Of a DNA stretch of 64,000 nucleotides, positions 36,801 through 44,323 are shown piece by piece. A model generated the notes under the pieces. It saw nothing but the letters and a program-made list of their open reading frames with translations. It was not told the origin of the DNA and did not search any database. A program made the position numbers and the translations under genes. This DNA is from Membranipora membranacea (Eukaryota; Bryozoa; Gymnolaemata; Cheilostomatida; Membraniporidae): positions 14,825,001-14,889,000 of the forward strand of contig OU612066.1 in NCBI GenBank assembly GCA_914767715.1. The letters run 5' to 3'. Numbering within the stretch: the stretch's first letter is position 1; each line of letters begins with the position of its first letter.

Positions 36801-38041
36801 GTCTTCCTTACAGGCTTTCTTTCTAAGATATCAAAGTTCATTTCTAGTAAACTGAAATTGTAGTTTACGCTCTGTGAACTTTCACTTACAGAGTCAGCTT
36901 TATAAACAAGACCAGCCCACTCTGTACCTTCTTGACTTTGGTGATGATGTTTTCTTGTGGCACGGCTGGTGGCCTCTCGGATATAAGGAGGAAGGAAATG
37001 TCAGTACTGGGTCAGCAAGAGCTCGTTATACAGAAGATAGAAAACTTTCACTTGAGACAGCCATCAACTACTGCAAAGGTAAGTCTTAGTAATAAAAAAA
37101 TGTGATGTTATCGTCACTTTATTTTGGAGCAGGCTAGAAAATTGTGAATTCATGTTTTATATTTTTGCTTTTTAATGTATGTCATATAACATCGGGAAGT
37201 AGATGTTGGAAAATCACTGGTATGTATGAAATTTTTATGGTGAGAGAGTGAACACTTAGCCAAAATATCAATGCTTCTCCTGTCTTTTGGAAGTTTCTCT
37301 GAACACCCTTGTCATTTTTGCTTGTAGCTCGAGAGGGTCATCTACCAAACATGCACTGTGTCTACGCCGGTATGGAGCCTCTATCCTTCACTAATCACTT
37401 CCCTCACTGGGAGGTGTCTGAAGAAGCTAATACTGCCAATACTCAAGAGAATCGCCCGTCCACACTAGAAGACATGCAGGCATGCTTCTCTCAGCTCAGT
37501 AAATCACTATATACTTTCGAGGAGTTACAGCAGCGCCCCCTACCTGACGGTGTAAACCCAAACAAACTAGAAAAATATCTCTCTGACGAGGAATTCATGG
37601 TGCGTATGATGTTAGATGATGTAAAGATGTTTATCACACAGCTTATTTTTTTACACCATAGTTGTGTTTATATCATTTTCTACCCCTGTCTAGCAACATG
37701 CGATATATTCCTTGCGTTGATTTATAGCAGTGGGAATGAGTGCATGCATAAGAAGTGTCATCCTTGTTATAAACTGAAATTTTGGTTGGTCTTATTTTTT
37801 TAAACACTGTTATCGGCAGTCTATATTGTTTCATTAGTGAAAAGTTTTCCAAATAGTACCCAAAACGAGAAAAATAACATAAACATGAGAATGAATTCAA
37901 TTTCAAATTTGATTGTTCATATACCGTACTAAGACCATACTCTTGTGATTTTAGGATGTGTTAAAGATGACACGAAGTGAGTTCGCCGCCTTGCCAGCCT
38001 GGAAACAGACTAATGTGAGGAAAGAATCAAAACTTTTCTGA
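381..38041 (+). CDS. SVIL: Supervillin (villin/gelsolin family), 5'-partial, 42 exons
   Basis: Supervillin is a peripheral-membrane, actin- and myosin-II-binding scaffold of the villin/gelsolin superfamily. Chaining GT-AG exons with matching phase gives an open frame from 381 to the TGA at 38039-38041: 2,544 residues in-window, starting mid-protein because upstream exons are missing. The identification rests on the C-terminal half: the gelsolin-type stretch [15 protein letters not shown], then SGDCFLL, then [38 protein letters not shown] and HGWWPL, followed by a headpiece ending [15 protein letters not shown]. All match vertebrate supervillin as I remember it. The N-terminal half is disordered and fast-evolving but keeps TQPIT..EV and DRL..GW signatures. 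Vertebrate SVIL is about 2.2 kb-residues long, so this orthologue is longer, mainly through a PSYMKPT repeat array. Exon coordinates are given in the block entries. Confidence 0.95.
3925..4039. repeat. Near-perfect palindrome, about 55-bp arms
   Basis: The left arm starts CCACAGGCCTTCTGTAGTT and the right arm ends AACTACAGAAGGCCTGTGG. The arms meet at about 3980 (GATCAAAGCCTTTGACC). I count only a few mismatches. Immediately upstream is a G-run segment (GGCGGGGGGGGGGCAAAG). It lies in the intron 3824-5797. Confidence 0.9.
5798..9747 (+). CDS. SVIL: SVIL exons 5-11: linker with DRL-type and SxFFK motifs
   Basis: Exons: 5798-5862, 6555-6625, 7372-7497, 7663-7812, 8440-8617, 8782-8817 and 9530-9747. 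Their phases chain exactly (1, 0, 0, 0, 1, 1, 0 at the 3' ends). The 7372 exon encodes [16 protein letters not shown], like the SLAEKLALFNKL repeats of vertebrate supervillin. The 7663 exon follows with [11 protein letters not shown], and the 8440 exon has [18 protein letters not shown]. The 9530 exon contains [16 protein letters not shown] and [19 protein letters not shown], a basic helical stretch. In vertebrates the equivalent N-terminal half binds F-actin, myosin II heavy chain S2 and MLCK; assigning those functions to particular exons here is inference. The 36-nt exon at 8782 ([12 protein letters not shown]) is proline-rich and lightly supported. Confidence 0.8.
8700..8745. repeat. AT-rich simple sequence
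   Basis: A TATATATATATATA run upstream of the small 8782 exon. Similar runs lie at about 35300-35350, 50260-50275 and 61010-61030. They are microsatellites without further structure that I can see. Confidence 0.7.
10197..11437 (+). CDS. SVIL: SVIL exons 12-13: large basic exon with TQPIT motif
   Basis: Exon 12 (10197-11027, 831 nt, phase 0 to 0) is the largest exon in the window. Exon 13 is 11275-11437. Exon 12 opens with [29 protein letters not shown]; the core TQPIT-x-x-EV is the motif I recall twice in vertebrate supervillin (TQPITTEEV, TQPVTLGEV), so this anchors homology in an otherwise unalignable region. The middle is Ser/Thr/Pro/Lys-rich with many RSAS- and TPKTP-like potential phosphosites. 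The end (residues about 760-805 in-window) is an Ala/Lys/Glu-rich probable helix or coiled coil, [25 protein letters not shown]. Exon 13 is Ser/Thr-rich. The clean antisense frame across exon 12 is a shadow of its codon bias, not a gene. Confidence 0.85.
11840..12056. repeat. Intronic tandem duplication (about 108 bp x 2)
   Basis: Two copies of a unit that reads TGTTGTA(C/T)TT(G/A)CGG followed by GTGTGCATTAG-like sequence, then CCTCCTAAAC(A/G)TCA(G/A)AATAAGTACACTCAGAC and A-rich AAAAAAAAGTAG. Both copies stay open on the + strand and would encode C(V/L)(C/V)SM-(C/G)LRKPPK(H/R)QNKYTQTKK twice. The stretch has no splice acceptor that would place it in the SVIL frame (the next exon begins at 12160), so I treat it as an intronic repeat. 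Confidence 0.75.
12160..16286 (+). CDS. SVIL: SVIL exons 14-20: PS[YF]MKPTKS repeat array
   Basis: Exons: 12160-12358, 12723-12863, 13095-13133, 14016-14139, 14584-14604 (21-nt microexon, phase 0), 15300-15512 and 15662-16286. Translation gives a run of short repeats with consensus (N/D)-G-(E/D)-(V/I/L)-P-S-(Y/F)-M-K-(P/S)-T-K-S-(Y/F)-E. Copies include [77 protein letters not shown] and [10 protein letters not shown], spaced roughly 35-60 residues with low-complexity charged spacers. One further degenerate copy (SYLRSKRHS) is in the 13095 exon. The last exon ends with a basic [12 protein letters not shown] stretch that could contact membrane or actin (inference). Vertebrate supervillin has, as I recall, a single N-terminal TPRYMRAS-like sequence, so the array looks like a lineage expansion. 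Confidence 0.88.
12428..12665. repeat. Intronic imperfect triplicate repeat (about 95 bp unit)
   Basis: Three diverged copies with the anchors TGTTCAGCGTTCAGTCAT (12425), TGTTCAGCTTTCAGTCAT (12503) and TGTTTAGCGCCCAGTCA (12600). Each is followed by TTTTAT(T/G)-rich sequence and a GTAGTTTGG / GTAGTTTAG / ATAGTTTAG anchor. It lies between exons 14 and 15 of the supervillin gene. Confidence 0.65.
16287..20224 (+). other. Largest SVIL intron, 3.9 kb
   Basis: No coding segment that I can support. It contains a local tandem duplication around 18599-18837 and is otherwise AT-rich unique-looking sequence. Short open frames here lack splice signals and recognisable protein sequence. Given its size it could house enhancers or an alternative internal promoter, but nothing in the sequence demonstrates this. 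Confidence 0.6.
18599..18837. repeat. Intronic tandem duplication, two copies
   Basis: Two diverged copies share, in order, GTCTGTCAATCTTATA, TTCTGGCAGGCA, a GGTGGGTTTTTAC-like block (GATGGGTTTTTAC in copy 2), CTTATTAGCAACACAT (CTTATTGGCAACACAT) and TTCTTATGGG. Copy 1 begins near 18599, copy 2 near 18733. The second copy is slightly shorter. Confidence 0.8.
20225..26328 (+). CDS. SVIL: SVIL exons 21-24: linker, last PSYMKST copy and two small exons
   Basis: Exons: 20225-20435, 22517-22540 (24-nt microexon), 25413-25478 and 26074-26328, all phase 2 at their 3' ends. The first continues the repeat array with one more copy, [10 protein letters not shown], at its 3' end. The microexon encodes R-SNVPTS-R and fits phase at both ends, so it may be alternatively spliced. 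The 66-nt exon is very basic ([22 protein letters not shown]). The last is Ser/Thr/Asn-rich with no recognisable domain. The 2.9-kb intron between the second and third exons hosts a nested minus-strand gene. Confidence 0.75.
23639..24814 (-). CDS. Nested intronless gene: 391-residue protein with C-terminal membrane segment (unrecognised)
   Basis: A single uninterrupted frame of 391 codons lies antisense inside the SVIL intron 22541-25412. I do not recognise the protein. Residues about 20-110 look helical or coiled-coil ([37 protein letters not shown]). Then come a Ser-rich patch, a long Arg/Lys/Ser-rich region (residues about 165-265), a Cys-rich cluster ([20 protein letters not shown]) and an acidic Cys-containing stretch. 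Near the C-terminus, after a basic [10 protein letters not shown], is a hydrophobic segment [17 protein letters not shown] followed by a roughly 25-residue tail ending GAPSM. This suggests a tail-anchored topology with the bulk in the cytosol (inference). Codon use and composition are clearly protein-like. It could be a retrogene or an orphan gene. No introns or signal peptide are seen; ATTAAA-like polyadenylation signals occur downstream on the minus strand near 23596 and 23360. Confidence 0.75.
   Translation of the reverse strand: MYSVGSPMVSSAEAKANISYEEVTRDTIQKRENLQDSVIKHTNRIVDQVQRSLREMETIINQDLSPIHLRRIIDFIREDIQPVKTFIKRISTHAEQIGSLKKEHELRKTMFNHSLRASSSLSSTSDSDHSAASYLVRRNARRESPAKSDRLHINDLSSETYTVHDCCGDYQDYSRQSRKKHRARDCKARSRSKSVYLTPNCSPERLSVMLWTPPAYKKTRQSSSGRGRREDNKQSRSRRREDNERCRDCRMRMMDCRCQDVDEVDCVLDNLKETEECEMSNERLRGKAVKDMQCGDDCTLDFVDAPVQTCIDTDDCKAMKVVSTWPWRIMDWCKRLKYKLTGSSSVGTLEKLILLLVAYLGYQWWKGILYRLGVVYRVYTGGYDIRGAPSM
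25154..25309 (+). CDS. Putative 51-residue membrane micro-ORF
   Basis: ATG in a good animal context (GAAATGG) opens a 51-codon frame ending TAA at 25307-25309. It starts with a strongly hydrophobic stretch, [16 protein letters not shown], then a charged soluble tail rich in Gln/Ser/Glu ([12 protein letters not shown]). That is the pattern of a signal-anchored microprotein. It sits head-to-head with the nested minus-strand gene, start codons about 340 bases apart, and on the same strand as SVIL but not in a chained SVIL exon. It could be a chance ORF or an alternative leader; there is no homology evidence. Confidence 0.35.
   Translation: MGFLIVFASFLIIFWLRDTLGFSNQTKDSEESQEKSLQTVALGSGDTAVQL
26854..26979. 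repeat. Compound hairpin: two palindromes flanking an inverted repeat
   Basis: First palindrome: CACAGAGTAAGGAT-GT-ATCCTTACTCTGTG (26856-26885). Second, related but degraded: ATAGAGTAAGAATATTATCCTAACTCTGTGAT (about 26948-26979). Between them GTCTGTTCTCTGC pairs with GCAGGGAACAGAC. The first arm of palindrome 1 also pairs with the last arm of palindrome 2, so the whole 126 bp is a nested foldback. It lies in an SVIL intron. Confidence 0.85.
27696..30391 (+). CDS. SVIL: SVIL exons 25-28: supervillin signature block before the gelsolin core
   Basis: Exons: 27696-27886, 28197-28298, 29749-29953 and 30231-30391, with consistent phases 1, 1, 2, 1. Exon 25 has two GW repeats ([16 protein letters not shown], then [18 protein letters not shown]) followed by [14 protein letters not shown]. 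This order, and in particular the TQFTVAGRMVKKG-like end, is what I recall of vertebrate supervillin just before its gelsolin core. Exon 27 contains DDAAAFFTP and TSDDFDHIF, matching the acidic DEDFDVIF segment. Exon 28 has [20 protein letters not shown]-type sequence and SEYTET, matching the NPLKMLAAREDLLQEYTE segment. It is the best-conserved part of the non-gelsolin half. For exon 26 only one of the three frames chains ([19 protein letters not shown]); the others hit stops or lose phase. Confidence 0.9.
29450..29575. repeat. Imperfect foldback repeat in SVIL intron
   Basis: CTGACCTTGG..GGATCAAGTTCAAACCAATTTGCTC pairs in pieces with CAGCAAATTGG, ACTTGATC and ACCAAGGCCA further on. The arms are interrupted, and the sequence resembles a decayed MITE. 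Confidence 0.5.
29605..29665 (+). mobile_element. Possible SINE fragment (tRNA-like A and B box)
   Basis: GTGGTGGGTAGGTACCTGACTAGAATC followed about 20 bases later by CTCTGGGTTTGAACTT resembles a pol III A-box/B-box pair. Only a fragment is visible; the call is tentative. Confidence 0.35.
30893..34321 (+). CDS. SVIL: SVIL exons 29-35: first gelsolin-type repeats
   Basis: Exons: 30893-31178, 31467-31621, 31899-32044, 32397-32553, 32807-32946, 33240-33379 and 34152-34321. Gelsolin/villin repeats bind actin and calcium; in supervillin they serve more as a scaffold than as a severing module (family knowledge). Visible motifs are [130 protein letters not shown] with [25 protein letters not shown] and [14 protein letters not shown]. 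Each lines up in order with the vertebrate protein, giving very high confidence that these exons are real and correctly framed. The intron before the next exon (34322-34911) carries a MITE. Confidence 0.95.
34495..34776. mobile_element. MITE, 278 bp, TA target-site duplication
   Basis: Terminal inverted repeats AAGCCTGGTACCCATCAA (34497-) and TTGGTGGGTACAAGGCTT (-34774) are flanked by TA on both sides (34495-34496, 34775-34776), as in Tc1/mariner-type insertions. The centre holds a strong palindrome, GCACGAAAGTAGAATTGATTCTACTTTCGTGC (about 34623-34655). No coding capacity. It sits 136 bases upstream of the SVIL exon at 34912, inside the intron. Confidence 0.88.
34912..37599 (+). CDS. SVIL: SVIL exons 36-41: C-terminal gelsolin-type repeats and start of headpiece
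   Basis: Exons: 34912-35069, 35375-35562, 35866-36119, 36454-36581, 36892-37078 and 37328-37599. Motifs in order: [158 protein letters not shown]. These are supervillin-specific: the HGWWPL and LEPLTFTN..P.WE strings are hallmarks of the last repeat. From about 37500 the headpiece begins with [20 protein letters not shown] and EKYLSDEEF. All phases match. Confidence 0.95.
35299..35352. repeat. TA microsatellite
   Basis: TATATATATATATAATATACAATATAATATATATATATATA just upstream of the SVIL exon at 35375, close to its polypyrimidine tract. Confidence 0.85.
37955..38041 (+). CDS. SVIL: SVIL final exon: end of villin headpiece and stop
   Basis: This 87-nt terminal exon encodes [18 protein letters not shown], then [10 protein letters not shown] and TGA. 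The F..LP.WKQ core is the classic villin headpiece signature, and the C-terminal Lys-rich ...LF ending corresponds to the KKAKGLF ending of vertebrate supervillin; the Gly before the last Leu-Phe is missing here. Supervillin headpiece is reported not to bind F-actin strongly, unlike villin's, so actin binding should not be assumed. The acceptor is GATTTTAG at 37947-37954. A GTGAGG sequence follows TNT-coding codons inside the exon (38014), but the unspliced reading reaches a conserved-looking ending, so I keep it unspliced. Confidence 0.93.
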   Translation, partial: DVLKMTRSEFAALPAWKQTNVRKESKLF

Positions 38042-38542
38042 AGCCTGATAATCATCATCTAAAAAATCTCCATTGTTTACGTTACGCTATGCATATTACT
38101 ACTCCTACATACAAAAAAATATTATTGTTACTCATCTACCCTAAATTTCTATAAACTATAGCAATGACTATGTATATTTTTGTATGCAAGGGTTGGGAAT
38201 TTTTTTAACTAATGTACATAAAAACTTGGATTCCGATTTGGATATGTGATTGTCAAAGTTTTCAGCCTAGTTTGGCAGACGGTTTTGTGGCACATCAACC
38301 AGAATATGCTCAAACATTCTTCATCAACTCTGTTATATCTCTTTCTCTATCTGTGCTCGCCGCTGCGCTTGTTGTTTGTTTCTATTTTTAGTTTTTCAAC
38401 ATGGTCGACATACCCTACGCTGCGTAAAATACTGTTTTGTTGTTTATTTTGCTCTCTGTGATTATGAAGGATGCGTCCAAGGGTTAAAATTGAGATTCTT
38501 TTTTTTTCTAAGTTATTCACTCTCTCACCTCAAGCTGCCTAA

Positions 38543-38726
38543 AATAAAAAAAAGTTTTCTGAATAATTATTTTGGTGTGTCAGATTGAGTTCAAGTACTT
38601 GCACTTTGATTTTGATCACTTTCTGTAATATTTACTGATTTGTTATCTTATTATTTTGTATAATTATTATTGAGAATTACTGGTGCTGTATAGTATAGGA
38701 ATGTCCGTGGTTATTTAAAAAATAAA
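38543..38726 (+). promoter_or_regulatory. Candidate SVIL polyadenylation signals
   Basis: AATAAA hexamers on the + strand occur at 38543-38548 and 38721-38726, downstream of the SVIL stop at 38041. They imply 3' UTRs of roughly 0.5-0.7 kb. The second is followed by TG/T-rich sequence. Choice between them cannot be made from sequence. Confidence 0.5.
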
Positions 38727-39104
38727 TCAGGAAATAATTTGTATAAGTATATTTGTCAAATTTGGGTATGGATACTTTTTTTTCTGCATTGCGAATGAAA
38801 AGGTTTGTTTGCACTTATTGAGGAAACTAATACTTCAGGTACCAAGAAGGATTAAGTTGGAACCAGCTTTTTTTAAAGCTTTAATTGGCTCTGGGTCCTT
38901 AGTTTTACAAAATATGCGTTAAAATAACTTAAAATCAATGAAAATCAATGAAATAGATTTATTGCAACTTGAGCTTTACGGTTGCAAATGCATATGTAGT
39001 GGAATACACTCAGCTGATGCAATAATTTTATCAAAGAAATTAACTGCAGATGAATAGGATTTGGGAGTGAATAGGCCTCGAACAGGTTGATGAATATCCG
39101 TTCA

Positions 39105-39205
39105 CCCAAGTTGTGTAGCCTGTCTGGGCTGTCTGGATTGGTTAATGGGGGGGGGGGGGGGGGGTATTACTGCCTGGTTAAATCTGTCACGACATGGGCA
39201 TACAT
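39105..39205. repeat. G-run repeat copy, spacer
   Basis: GTAGCCTGTCTGGGCTGTC..., an 18-G homopolymer (39147-39164), then CTGGTTAAATCTGTCACGAC. The same order (GTAGCCTGGGCAGGCTGTC, G-runs, CTGGGTAAATCCGTCGTGAC) is found at 53473-53566, so these are two copies of one dispersed element. Related G-run segments lie near 3890 and 45011. Confidence 0.75.
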
Positions 39206-39828
39206 TCCCACAAAATCAGAATAACATGCTTACTAATAATATTTATATTTAACTTTTTTTTTAAATCTACAATCCTTTTTTTAAATGTGATGCATGTAAT
39301 GACAGCAAAAATAACATAGCTTTTTTTGTCTTCTTGGTAAATATTATTTTTCATGATTGATCATGCAAATTATACAAACATATATGGTATGCTGTCGCAG
39401 TGCTGATTTAGATGTAGGTTGACAATTTATAAATTTAGAGAATATTGCTGATAGTTTTTTAATCAGAATGACAATGTATGATCAAGACCTTGCCCCTTTC
39501 AATCACCTGCAAGCTGACCCTATAAGTGGCTCTCTGTTATTCTTGGTAGGTTCAGCATGAAAGTGTAATTCCAAATATTTAGATCGTGAGATAAGGCAGC
39601 AGTTTGGGCACCCTACCCTGGCTACGTCAATCATAGCGCGCTGTCGGACATCATGCTATTATCTCTGTCTCACTTCACATTGATGTTAGTTGGCTTCTTT
39701 ACCCAACAATGATAATCTTTCATCACTACTTTTGTACTGTACTAAAATCTTTACTTTAACTTTGAAGCAGAATACAGCAGAGAGTTTCAGTGTGGATTGG
39801 ATTAGACTGACTCTGTTCTCTCTCGTGG

Positions 39829-42800
39829 ATGGCTAAGATGGCGGACTATACGCCATATAGCAAGTCATCGAGTCGTACTGCAAGCATTGCGGCTTTGTGG
39901 TCCAGTAGTAGTGGGAAAACCGCCAAGAAGTCTTCTGGCTCAACACGCCAAAGCGCCCAGGTGTCTGGACAGACGACTCCAACTTTTGGATCTGCACAGG
40001 CTACTACCGACTTCCTAAAAGTAAAATCTTTATCTGAGAATCTAATCAACATTCCCACAACAGGTAAGAACTCTGATATTAGCTTTGCTCGCAAGGAAAT
40101 GTATTTTAGTAGATATTACCTTGAGAAAAAGAGCAGCATTCTGGGAACTTTTGCCACTTGCTAGTGGCTATACTACTGCAGGTTGGGTTGACGGTAGATT
40201 GAGTTGAGAGCATAGATCATAGCATAGAGCTAGTGATGAAGCTATGATATTACATCATGAGTCTATTTTTAACATTTCAAGTGATAGGAGATTGGCCAAA
40301 GCCTGCCTTTCTAAATATACCCGACTGCCATAAGGCAACAAGAGAAGGTCGACTCTACATTCCCGCTGAATATAACGATTTTATAGAAACACTCCGACAA
40401 GAATCTATCAGTAAGTATTGTTTACAACTTATAGTTTATCAGATAATAGGAGATGAGGCTCATCAGTCATTGCTGAGGCAGTGGTATAAGTGGATCCATT
40501 TGCCTAAATTGGAGTTAATCTCCCATTGGTGTGACCACTAGAGGGGGAACAACTCAGCAATTTCAGTATTCGTGTATTGTTGCTGTATTCTGTTGGTCTC
40601 CAGTAGCCACATCCAAATAATGTCATGTGATAACAAATCTTGATGATCGAACCCGCTTGATGATCGAACTCTCCATCTCTGTTTCTCTCACAGAGGAGTT
40701 TGGGTCTTCAGCACCAGCACCAGAACCTGTCAGCAGCCCAAGAGATAAAGTCACAGATTCTAAGGAGTGCCTCGAGCTGCAAGCTGAATTCTACAGTGTA
40801 TGTGTCCTACCAGATCAATATGTTGATGCCTACAATGGTGAGAAAAATATTCTTATATTCTCTGCTTAAAAAAAGAATCAAATCAATATTTAATTTTTTA
40901 GATAAAAAAGAATTAGAGCTAAATTACAAAACTCATTGTCAGACCCACTTAATACTTTTAACCCAAATCCTTTTGTTGCTGTGTGAATTATCAATGTTTT
41001 TGCCATTAGAAAAAGAAGCCCTCCACTTTTTGATGGAGTTTATTGGCGGGTTGGCGCCAAAGAACCATTGCTTTATGATGATGGACCATTTTGGGAAATA
41101 TTGCAGAGTACACTCAGCATGTCAATATAATATGCTGTGTTCATGAGCAGCAGCTGTTGGGAGGGTGTCAGTCACTCCTATAGTTGATTTATTTTCTTTT
41201 GAATTTCAAGAATGGACAAGAAAGGCAGCAGCAAGGAGAAGGGATAGAAGAACACCAACGCCTCCACCAGGGCGAGACGTAACGGCAGCTGATGGTTATA
41301 GGTAATATTCACTCACACTGATCACGTGATAAACTGTTGCATGTATATCTCTGATCAATAGAGTGATAGTTACTTACATAGCATGGGTACTATCACAAGT
41401 AATTTGATGTGACTACCCAATGTCAATTTTATTAATAAGGAGCGGATACATGTTAGGTACTCTCACTAAATTGACTCTAACGATCAGATATATACGTCCC
41501 AAATAGCGTAGTCTCGCTGCCAGTGTAGGTATTATTAGCAACATTGCTCAAAAGAGTAGGTGTCTGAGTGTTTGGAGTTCCCATATTATACGTTTTTGTG
41601 ATCCCACATTCTCCTCTTTAGCTCCGAGGAGGGTACGGACTCCTCAGACAATAGGTAAAAACTCGGCTTGTTCCGTTCTAATAAAATGGATTATTAATGA
41701 ACGAGGTGAAATCCCATACATACAGTGGCTCTTACATTGATTATTAATAATCAATTTTGCCTTTTCACTTTTTCCGATTCTCCTTCTACCTATACCTAAC
41801 CCATACCCTCCTGCTACATCAAAATGATTCTCACAATCGTGCCTGATGCTCCAAGCGATGAAGAATAAGACATTATTATGAAAATGAAATTATCTGGTCA
41901 GTGTTTTGAAACGTAAATCATTTTCCTCAAAATGATATAGATTGCCAGATGAAGTATTAAAAAGAAAAAGTAAGGTCCTTTTTGGGATTTAGGATCTTTT
42001 TCATATGTTGATTTGTTTATGCGGAGTTCACTTTTTTTGGCCAACAATTTGGCAGTTTTCGCTAGTATACAGCTGTGATGGAAAATTAAAGTTTAAATTA
42101 TTATTAACTACAGGTAAAGTCAGATTCATTGTTATATATACCTCACCATGAATGCACAATCCATTTAATCACGGGACGCCTACCTACTAGCCACACTGAG
42201 CACATAGTATACTATTGCATGTTTATCTCTGCTCGATAGAGAGTGAATAAATTTGCTTAGCATGAGTACCATCACAAGGAATTTTGTGTGACGACCAGAG
42301 TTCAATTTGGTTAGGCGTGAGTGCATGTTAGGTAGGTTAGTCAAAATTGACTCTTAAGATCAGAGATACACCTAAATAGTGTAATCTCAATGTCAGTGTG
42401 CCTACAAGCTGAGTATAATAATTTCAGCAGACCATCCAGTAATGCTGCCTCACGAACCAAGAGTGAGCCAAAGTCAATCAATGTAAATCTTAGTCCATTT
42501 GGGACGTCTGCACCAGGAAGGCAGACACCCAGCTCTCAGCGTAGGAGGATTCCTCCCTTTATACTGCCGGCTGACGGTAAGAACGAGCCTGTATACAGAG
42601 ATCATGTCAACGCCTCTACTATAGAGGTACCGCTGCTTTACGGATCGACGAAGGGAATGGTAAGGCAACAGAATTTAAAATGATCTCATGTTTAGTAAAT
42701 ATGCTTTCTCATTATTATTATTTGTGACATGACATTATGGGCATTATCTTCCCGATACTATAACAGATCTTTGTTGTTAACAGCAAGCTCAATGGACCGC

Positions 42801-44323
42801 CCACCGCTGGGTAAGACCCTCCCATAAACATATAAATACATTTATTTGTTTATATGTTTATTGATCATCCACTCTCAAACATAAGGGAAATAGAAATACG
42901 TTTTTGGTAGATTTTCTTTGGATCCCTATTTCATAAAGAGAGTAGTGTATGAAAACCTTTTTTCAAAGCTTGACAATAACATGTTGCTTTTTATGTAAAA
43001 ATTTTATAAGCGTTTGTTCCATAATTACACCGTTCAAGTAGCTCAGAAACACTGCCGCATGCAGAGCATCTGTTCAATGTTTGTTTTCACTGTGAAGCTA
43101 ACAAAACAATACTGGGGTGGCAGCTGACAAAAACTCCGATATTATGTCATATTGTTAATGGGTAGACCAGTCTTCCTGATTTCGGAGTTGCTACCCTCTA
43201 GAGGGGAGCGAATCTGAATGCAGGTAAATTTGCTCCAGGGGGTTTGTCCAAACCATAAACATATAAATACTATTTATTTATTTTATTTATATGTTTATGG
43301 TCCCAACTGAGTAATTCAAGTAAAAACTAACCCAAACGTGTACAACAAATGTAAACATAGACATTATACCATGAATTCAATACTGATCACAGCACTATAG
43401 TTACCAGGTTGGTAAAAGTTATAAAAAAAAACTGTGAATATTATTTGTGGAGACCAACATGATTTTTCAATTCAACTCTAATTGTTGAAGTAAAGTTCAA
43501 GAAACATAATTTTATAAGGATGGGAAATTACCCCTAACACGGTTTCTAACATAAACTAACATTAATGATCTAATATGTTTCAAATTAACACGTATTGATC
43601 TTGTTCGTTTAGCTAACAGGGGCGCCCCCTACATTGTTGGAAGATGTCCTTGACTCCGAAGACTCAGAACGCTCAATTCTTCAAGCAAAATTGTTAGCAG
43701 TGTCTGCAAACATGGAATTTAAGATCTCAGATTCTGATGAAATACTAGTTAGGGAAGACTTAAGTGAGCACGATGAGATAATTTCCGCTCATACCATGGA
43801 TACTGTAAGTTTCATATTTCATTATTCCTGAACTGTTACTAATTTTAATAACTTTATTTCATGTTATATGCGGTAGATCATGAGATTCACCCAAATACAC
43901 CAGACGCCAAAGGAAAGTTGTACTTATGCTCCTTTTCCTTTGTTAATTCCTATTATTGAGCATTGGGTAGTAGTAAAAGTCCTGCATCAAACTTTGATCC
44001 ATTTGCCTGCCACTCCAGTATGGGGAGAGCAACTCCAAATGCAGATAAATGGATTGAAATTGTTCTTACATCACTTGACCGATAAACTACGCTCTGATCT
44101 GTCCTCCTGAGCCGAACAGTTTTGCTTCTTTTCGGTTGGTTTACCTGAGCATATCAGTTTCTAGTATTGAATATAGAATCATGGTATATCAAGTGTTGAA
44201 ACTATACTATCCACTTAAATTGTAGCTCCAGGTACCAACACCAACTACTGGGGACCACAGCAGGTCCTGCATTGTGCTATCCCCTCAGCGTTCTGAGATG
44301 AAGATTTCAGGCAAAAAAAGAAG
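39829..44323 (+). CDS. MetE-domain gene, exons 1-9: N-terminal extension
   Basis: Exons: 39829-40063, 40282-40410, 40694-40837, 41211-41301, 41622-41654 (33 nt), 42428-42659, 42784-42810 (27 nt), 43613-43804 and 44226-44323. Exon 1 is Ser/Thr-rich and starts MAKMADYTPYSKSSSR. Exons 2-3 encode a more structured-looking stretch (GDWPKPAFLNIPDCHKATR, LYIPAEYNDFIETLRQ, LELQAEFYSVCVLPDQYVDA). Exon 4 is basic with TPTPPPGRD; exon 6 has FGTSAPGRQTPSSQRRR and IPPFILPADGKNEPVYRD; exon 8 is acidic (EDVLDSEDSERS). No family was recognised. The N-terminal repeat half of full-length bacterial MetE is not here, so this is a different N-terminal partner. The 33- and 27-nt microexons both fit phase. Confidence 0.7.

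Larger units (their letters stand above)
38042..39828. other. Intergenic spacer between SVIL and the MetE-domain gene
   Basis: 1.8 kb without supported genes. It holds the SVIL 3' UTR, an 18-base poly-G run at 39147-39164 inside a G-run repeat, and the upstream region of the next gene. No clear TATA box is seen close to 39829; the start region is AT-rich with TCTCTC-type pyrimidine stretches. Confidence 0.6.
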
